This document shows positions 57,372 through 64,000 of a stretch of 64,000 nt of DNA, in pieces. Numbering within the stretch: position 1 is the first letter of the stretch; every line of letters starts with the position of its first letter. The notes under the pieces were generated by a model. That model saw only the letters and a program-made list of their open reading frames with translations. It was not told where the DNA came from and ran no database searches. This DNA is from Mallotus nudiflorus. Its lineage: Eukaryota > Streptophyta > Magnoliopsida > Malpighiales > Euphorbiaceae. Location of the stretch: assembly GCA_947683625.1 (NCBI GenBank), contig CANTUR010000933.1:682001-746000 (forward strand). The letters run 5' to 3'. The translations under genes and the position numbers were made by a program.

Positions 57372-59395
57372 CTAAGATCCACTACTATGAGAATCACCAC
57401 CACCATCGTCATTGTCATGATCATTAGGGTCATTGTCGTCGTCATCATCATTAACATTGACATTAGTGTCACGAGGCACATTCATATTTAGATCAAGTGG
57501 AGGTGTGCGATATGATGGAGTAGGTAGTACTTCATGAGGCTGAGGGACGGGAAATGAGGATAGAAAATTTTAGGTTAAAGAAGGAATTGATGGAAAATGA
57601 GGAGTTTGTAGAGCTGGAGCTATTTTCGATAAATTTAAAATAGAAGTAAATGGAAGTTGACTAAGACGGAAGTCTATGAATTATGAGCTGACAAAGGATT
57701 GAGAAGGGAAAGGATGGAGAAGAAAAAGGTAATTGGGCAAGAGGAGTGAGATCTGAAGCATAAAAGAATGGACCGAATAGGTAAGTAAAGGAAAAATAAG
57801 GCAGAGGATTGAATGAAGTGCCTAATGGACTAGCTTCTAAGACTAAAGTCGATGAAATGTTAATGCACTAGATGGAAGGAGCTATAGGGATCTCTGTATA
57901 AACATAGTATGGCTGAGGAATGAGAATACATCCATCACTTATAGGTGGGGGTCTAAGAGCCGTTGAGCGTCAGCGTGAACGACACTGATGACATTGTAGT
58001 GTCTCCTCATCAATGGGCCCAGCATTAATCAATTATTGTGGGAGTGGGGCAGGTTATGGTGCTAGGTTAGGGCGTGGAATATCCTTTGATACTCATCGCC
58101 TAATCTTATTAAGTGCAATTTGTGAACTGTCAGCGATCTGATTAGCTTGAGATAAATATCGAGTCAACACGATTTGCTCAAATGCATTAACCTATAAATG
58201 AAAAGAAATAAATTTATAAAAAAATTTAACAAATAATATAGCAAGATATTTGTTGACAAAATAAAATTATATACGTACAGCTACTCCCAACTGAGCATTA
58301 ATGGGTGAGATCCATCGATGTGTCACTGAATAGTACCACTCAAAATATTGTGAATGGTAATGTATAGATCCATGTGAAGGTTCCCTAGCCACAACATGAT
58401 GAGCTCGACAACCCCAAAGCTCGATCCATAAGGCATGTTTTTTCGCCCAATTTGTGTCATGATCCCTGAAATTATTATAATGCAACTCATCAAAGTAAAA
58501 AGGACAATGATGAATGGGTTGTACACATCCAAATTATCATAATACTCTATTAGGGTAGTGCCATTCAACAATATGGATGCATATGAGATGTACTATCGAC
58601 CACCATATGTCATGAACTTGTAACCAATAAGCAGGTAGTTGATAAATGACATCCTCAGTGTATAGCTCCCAAATAATCTGTATAAATAATAAATATGTGT
58701 TTATTTGAAATAATAATATGGTTATTTTAGTTAAATGTTTTATATAATATAAGTAATTAATGATGATGTTGATGATGAAGGTGATGATGATGACAATAAC
58801 CATGACAATAATAATAATAATCATCATAATAATACTAATTTATTATGGTTTAAATATATAAATTAGATAAAGTTAACAGTAATTATTTTGCAATAATAAC
58901 AAGACTATAGAATTTTATGGGAAAAAAGTTTAATAAAAAATAAGAAAATTAATTGTAGTAAATAATTTATTCTAACTATTGAATTACAATATATATACGA
59001 TGATTATTATTATTAATAAATTAAGTAAATTTCTTTATAATAAATATAAAGAAGTAAATTTCCTATAAAATATTGCAAAAATTATGTAATTAAAAAAATA
59101 TGTAATTAAAGTTTTACCTCATCTAGACATGCATTATTTAGTCTTAAATGAATGTCTAAAATGACATGTGTAGGAATACATATAATCGCATGTGGTTGGC
59201 TCCATCTAAAATAATTGTATGTCTCATGTTAGTCAATTGACATTGTCAATAAAATTTAAAATATAATTAAAATTTAAAAATGTAACTAATATACCTTTGA
59301 CCTAAAGGTGCATCTGATGGAATTGACCAGTCATGCAGTGTAGGAGCGAGAAAAGAAAATCACTCCCATGCTCATAGTAGAAGGAGAAAGAGTGG
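57372..59395 (-). pseudogene. Plant mobile domain (PMD) gene, 5'-truncated, four exons
   Basis: Read leftward, exons are 59395-59295, 59204-59118, 58677-58279 and 58191-57372, all with good splice sites and matching phases. The protein runs APTLHDWSIPSDAPLGQRWS, then LNNACLDEIIWELYTEDVIY, QLPAYWLQVHDIWWSIVHL, CIHIVEWHYPNRVL, two stops, FGCVQPIHHCPF, and HYHSQYFEWYYSVTHRWISP. A Pro-rich tail and an acidic C terminus (NVNDDDDDNDPNDHDNDDGG) end at a TAG at 57374-57372. HIVEWH.P.RVL-RQFG is the PMD signature. Two more stops lie in the first exon shown. The third Tat-like element inserted at 59396 and removed the 5' end. It could be a host MAIN-like gene or a TE-borne PMD. Confidence 0.75.
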
Positions 59396-61484
59396 TGTAG
59401 ACAGCGGGGTTCAGCGCGCGTCCAAGATTTTAGCAACTGCAACACTGTTTAGGCTCAGCATTTTAGAGAACACACTAACCACTGTTACAAAAATATGGCG
59501 TGGAGATGAGGAGTCGCCACCCAGGGTAATAACCAGGACAAATTGAAAAGGTGGTACTCGATTCCCTAAAAGAAAGCTAGCACCACAACCAGGAGATTCT
59601 GGATACGAAATACTAATTTCTCTTAGTCTCGTGTTCATTTAAAATAATTTTATAAATGATTATTTCATCCTCTAATTACATGCAATTTTATTAAACCTTA
59701 TTTTGACATCCATCTAACCCTAGGCATCTAGTCAATAAAATTACATATAAAAAATGCACTCAAGATCGCGCTGTCCCTAAGTCTAAACTATGTTAATTTT
59801 ACTTAAAAAGTTAGCTAGATTTACATTTTATTTACAAGTGAGAAAGAGACTAAAGGTAGGCCTATACTTTTATTAATTAGTGAGCCTAGATCTATTTCTT
59901 TTACTTTTTCTAAAAAATGGGCTTAAGTCTATTTAATTTTAAAGGAAAATTAAATTAATGGGCCTAAGTCTAACTTGGTTTTATTTTAAGTGAAATGTGA
60001 GCCTAGGTCTATTTATTTTAAAAGAAATGCATTTTAATGGGCTGAGCTAAGTCTAAACAAGTTTTAATTAATTAAGTGGGTCTAAAATCTAATTAACCTA
60101 ATGGGCCTAAATTAATTTTAATTATTTAAAACCCTAAACCATTTTTAAGCCTATTTAAAGTGATTTGGACCTAAGCATGGGCTTGGGGCCCAAAAAATAT
60201 ATATAAAAAAAAAGCCCAAAATAATATAAAAAAATCCAAAAACACAACCCAAAAACAAATAAAACATAAAAAAGGATCAAACATACATTATAGTGATTTT
60301 CTAGAAACCCTAAATCAATTACATGCAAACCCTAAATTAAGCTACTGCCACCATTGATTTTAATTGATTTTTACCCAATTGAACCTAATTACTAATTGAT
60401 TTTTAAATGCAGAAAATTAAATCTTTTACTATTACCACTACTAGGGCTATTACAAACTACGTACAAAAATTTAAACAATTATGCACCCATGAATAACTAC
60501 ACAGAACATATAAAGGTAAAATGAAAATTAAAACCCTAATATCTATTGGAAAACAGTACAGATTATTCCATGGCATTCCATGGATCTTTTGTTCATTTGA
60601 ACACAAGCAGTATCCTCCTCAATCCACAATCGAGCATCAAAACAAAAACACACAAAAAATTAGATTAGTAATGAAATTGAACAAAAAAACAATAACGAAA
60701 AAAATAAAAAAAATCACAAAAAGAGAAGAGAAGAAAAAAGGGAATGCTATGCATATGCTTTGAGATAGCCCCTCAGACTAGGATTTTCACCGTTGAAATT
60801 GTCTCAGTTGTTGATTTGATTCTGGACTTTGATTTAATTGCGTAATTCTCTTCTCTCTTTTGCAATCTCTCTTTTTTCTTCTCTCGTCTTTTTTAGTCTG
60901 TGTGTGTCTCTCAATTTCTCCCTCTCTCTGAGTAAAAAGAAGGTCCTCCCCCCCCCTCCGCATGCATACAGACTCTGCTTTTAAATGTAGAGTCTGCGCA
61001 TACTGGCTTCCTTAATTGCAGAAACAGACTCATCTCTCCTAAAATCAACCGATAAGAATTTTAATTTTTGAAGGTTATTTACGCATTTTGAATGCATTGA
61101 AATTTTTATCAGATAATAATAATCATAAAATTAAATTTTCAACCAATCAAAATACTGAAAAAATATACAAAACATAAGAAAAAATACATGAAAAATCAAA
61201 AAATGGGACTTTTACGTGTCAATATTATGTAATGTCGATTGGCATTATGCAATGCCAATCCTAATTTTAAATGTCGATCCTTATTTTGACTCTTTTTTTT
61301 ATTTTTTAATTACCAAAAAACCCCTAAAAATTTGACTTATTTGCAATCAGATCCTAAAAAATTATTGCAATTTAGTCCCTAAAGTCAAGAAAATCAACAA
61401 CCAAGTTCAATTTTTGAATAAATTTCATCATAGGGGCTTACGTCAGAATTATGCACAATTGTATTCTGAAATTGGGTGCTTACA
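59396..61484 (-). repeat. 3' LTR of the third Tat-like element
   Basis: Aligns with both LTRs of the inner element. It is interrupted by small differences only, such as a C run near 60950. Confidence 0.85.
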
Positions 61485-61624
61485 TTGCCCCCCTTTATCG
61501 CTGTTTGCTTGACAAATTGCGACAAAGCAATAAAAGCACATAATTTCGAAAGAAAGAAATTAGGACACTTGATTGTATCCTAAAGGATAGATTGATGCTC
61601 AAATTTCTGAGCAAGGTATAATGT

Positions 61625-62315
61625 TTGACGAGTCTCACTATATTTCTTGTTAAACATCCAATGGACTTTGTGCAAACAAGTTTCGTTGTATTCCCTGTAG
61701 GACGTTTAGCGATGATAAATTGAAAATTTGCTATAGTTCCTGTGGAACGTCTAGCAATGATGAATTTTATTATATTCCCTGTAGGACGTCTAACGATGCA
61801 CACTATATTCCCTGTGCGATGTCTAGTGGACTTTATGTAAATGAGTTTCGCTATATTCCCTGTGGGACGTTTAGCGATGATAAATTGAAAATTTGCTATA
61901 GTTCCTGTGGAACGTCTAGAAATGATGAATTTTATTATATTCCCTATGGGACATCTAATGATGTACACTATATTCCTTGTGGGACGTCTAATGAAAATGA
62001 GATTTTGTTATATTCCCTGTGGGATGTCTAACGATGCACAATATATTCCCTGTGGAACGTCTAATGAAAATGAGATTTCGTTATATTCCCTGTGGGATGT
62101 CTAATGATGCTCACTATATTTCCTATGGTACGTCTAGTGATGTTGAATTGAAAACTTGCTATAGTTCCTGTGGAATGTCTAGCAATGATGAATTTTATTA
62201 TATTCCCTGTGGGATGTCTAACGATGCTCACTATATTCCCTATGGGACGTCTAGTGATGTTGAATTGAAAACTTGCTATAGTTCATGTGGAACGTCTAGC
62301 ATTGATGAATTTGAA
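61625..62315. repeat. Hairpin minisatellite, about 17 units (third element)
   Basis: Same core units as 22920-23940 (TATTCCCTGTGGGACGTCTA and AGTTCCTGTGGAACGTCTAG) but fewer, and with a different order of unit types. Array length therefore differs between two copies of one family. Confidence 0.9.
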
Positions 62316-62704
62316 AGTTTATGTCATAACTACTATGCAGTACATAACATAATGAAGGTTATAACTACTATGCATCACATAACATAATCATTTGAAATTC
62401 ATATCATAGCTACTGTGCAGCATATGAATCCTTTGATTGAAATGATGCATGTAAAATGTAAAAAATGAATTATGTAATCTTATTCTGTATTCTGTACTTG
62501 ATGGAAAATTTAGAACCATAGATTGATTATGCAGTTTTAATAATTGAATGAATTATTAATTTGATGAATGTCATGATTTAATTAGGAGTATATTCCTAAG
62601 CATAATGCAAATATGGACCAAATTGCAATGAAAGAACTTGAATTCATATGCACACAAAAGTAATGGACTAAAGTGGAATACACTAAACTCGATCATGTAG
62701 TGTT

Positions 62705-62985
62705 GATTGATCTATACAATTATGCTGTAATCCATAATTACTTGTGATGATGCTGCAGTCCATAACTGCTCGCGATTAGCTTCAACCCTTTCATTTCTCA
62801 CTGATGATGTTGCAGTTTATAACTGCTCACGATTTGCTGCAACCCTTTCATTGCTCACTGATGATACTGCAATCCATAACTGCTCACTGATGATGCTTTA
62901 ATCTATAACTGCTTGCAAATTGACTGCAATCCTTTTATTGCTCGCCTTTGATGTTGCTACGGTCCATAACTGCTTGCTGATTTTT
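62705..62985. repeat. Minisatellite, 57- and 29-bp units (third element)
   Basis: Homologous to 24350-24615, with units starting TCCATAACTGCTCGCGATT. Confidence 0.75.
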
Positions 62986-63424
62986 ATCTTTGGTTGTTTG
63001 AGTCAAATGCTTTGAATTCTTTGTGCTGACTAATTTTAATTCCACTATGCACCTCCTTCTGGTTTTACAATTCCTGCAAACATATTGAAGTTAGTATCAA
63101 TCATAATGAATGTATAAAAGTACACTATAATATTAACAATTTATAAGAAAATTCATCATTTTATCATGAGATAGCATGCACTTAACGAATCTCACTATTT
63201 TTTATTTTCATGACTATCACTTATTTGCTATTTTCAAAGGCCAGAGGCATCATTAACCATCTTATGCTGAGAGTGTATCTTTTACCAAGTGAAGAGCTTA
63301 CTTCCACACCTAATTTTAGGGAGAATCTGCTAAACAAAACTTATGGAAATTAAGCATAAAAATATTGAATTCGGAGTATCAAAACAGTCTTTGAATTATT
63401 TTTATGTTTTTCTTCCTTATCCAA

Positions 63425-63755
63425 GTATTCCCCTACCTTTCTCATATTACTCAGTGTGGATACTGTTCGAAAGGTCGTTTGGATACTCATACTCTTACAG
63501 AGCATTGGAGTAAATAGAGCAAGTTTTTTTTTTAACGTGGGTCCTCTTTTAGTATTCCCCCGCCTTTCTTGTATTACTCAACATGGATACCGCCAGAGGT
63601 TCACATTGATACTCTTGCTCATTTTTGGGCATTGGAGTACATTATACTTGCTCTTATTCTGATTCTCCTCTTAGTGTTCCCCCGCCTTTCTCGTATTACT
63701 CAATGTGGATACTGTTGAGGGATTTGTACTCGTACTCATTTCTGAGCATTGGAGT
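63425..63755. repeat. Tandem repeat, about 120-130-bp period (third element)
   Basis: Homologous to 25030-25375, three units with ATTCCCCCGCCTTTCT and TATTACTCA. Confidence 0.75.
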
Positions 63756-64000
63756 AGATTATATGCACATTTATTATTCAAAAGACTAAAATGACACTTT
63801 GAAATTCAACCAAGTTATATTGCAAGTCCATAGATTTTGTCTTTGCATATTCTTCCCCTCGTTTGGGTGTAAAGTAAGCATTAGATTGATTAAAGCTTTA
63901 AAAACTCTCAGCATAGAATTGTTAATAAGACATCTGAATTCTGTGAGGCTAATAAAAGAAAGCCACTAAAATCAAAGGTCATGAGATAAGTTTTTGCATA

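Larger units (their letters stand above)
59396..64000 (-). mobile_element. Third Tat/Ogre-like element (same family as the inner one), runs off the window
   Basis: The 3' LTR is 59396-61484 (TGTAGACAGCGGGG to GGTGCTTACA on the plus strand). A purine-rich tract (61485-61497 on the minus strand) and the 3' UTR follow, with the same three arrays in the same order as the inner element (61625-62315, 62705-62985, 63425-63755). The left flank is AGTGG (59391-59395). The other end, gag and any pol lie beyond the window. Orientation is minus, like the other two Tat-type elements. Confidence 0.85.

Noticed and set aside
1..64000. tRNA or rRNA genes, or organelle insertions
   Set aside because: I saw no cloverleaf with plausible A and B boxes and no rRNA core motifs. 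The only tRNA-related sequences are retroelement primer-binding sites.

Overview
This window looks like nuclear DNA from a plant, most likely a eudicot. It is very AT-rich, its genes have introns, and almost all of it is degenerate, nested transposable elements. The recognisable families are plant ones: Tat/Ogre-like and chromovirus Ty3 elements, Mutator-like elements, plant mobile domain (PMD) genes, an NBS-LRR fragment and a cystatin-like family. I cannot name the genus. I see no gene that is clearly intact; every coding region carries stops, frameshifts, deletions or insertions.

The original host backbone is four copies of one small cystatin-like gene in alternating orientation: A (minus, 2743 to 710), B (plus, 11463 to 14089), C (minus, 44644 to 15348) and D (plus, 45453 to about 56000). 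A/B and C/D look like two copies of one head-to-head pair. Each has since been broken. A chromovirus sits in the A/B spacer (2798-11398). A Pack-MULE carrying part of an oxysterol-binding-protein-related gene sits inside exon 3 of B (11478-13283). A 27.6-kb nest of Tat/Ogre-like elements fills intron 3 of C (15603-43196). A solo LTR (46287-53738, itself holding a pol-less LTR element at 49408-53623) and a long-TIR DNA transposon (53919-55875, holding another at 54116-55053) interrupt D.

The 27.6-kb nest is two minus-strand Tat-type elements. The outer one keeps pol (protease/G-patch remnant, RT, two RNase H domains, integrase) but has lost gag. It carries two plus-strand genes antisense to pol: a DUF7745-like ORF (34857-36089) and a PMD ORF (19100-34365). 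Each has its own TATA-like box and CT-rich leader. The inner one (20621-33252) splits the PMD ORF; it keeps gag but stops at the start of RT. Both have tandem-repeat arrays beside their 3' LTR. A third element of the inner family enters at 59396 and runs off the window. It interrupts a separate PMD gene (57372-59395, minus) whose four internal stops can all be explained by C-to-T/G-to-A changes.

The least explained signals are short CpG palindromes of the type GAGGCGTCGCCTC clustered at six places in the outer element, and a 3'-UTR minisatellite whose units form two hairpin subtypes that keep base pairing.
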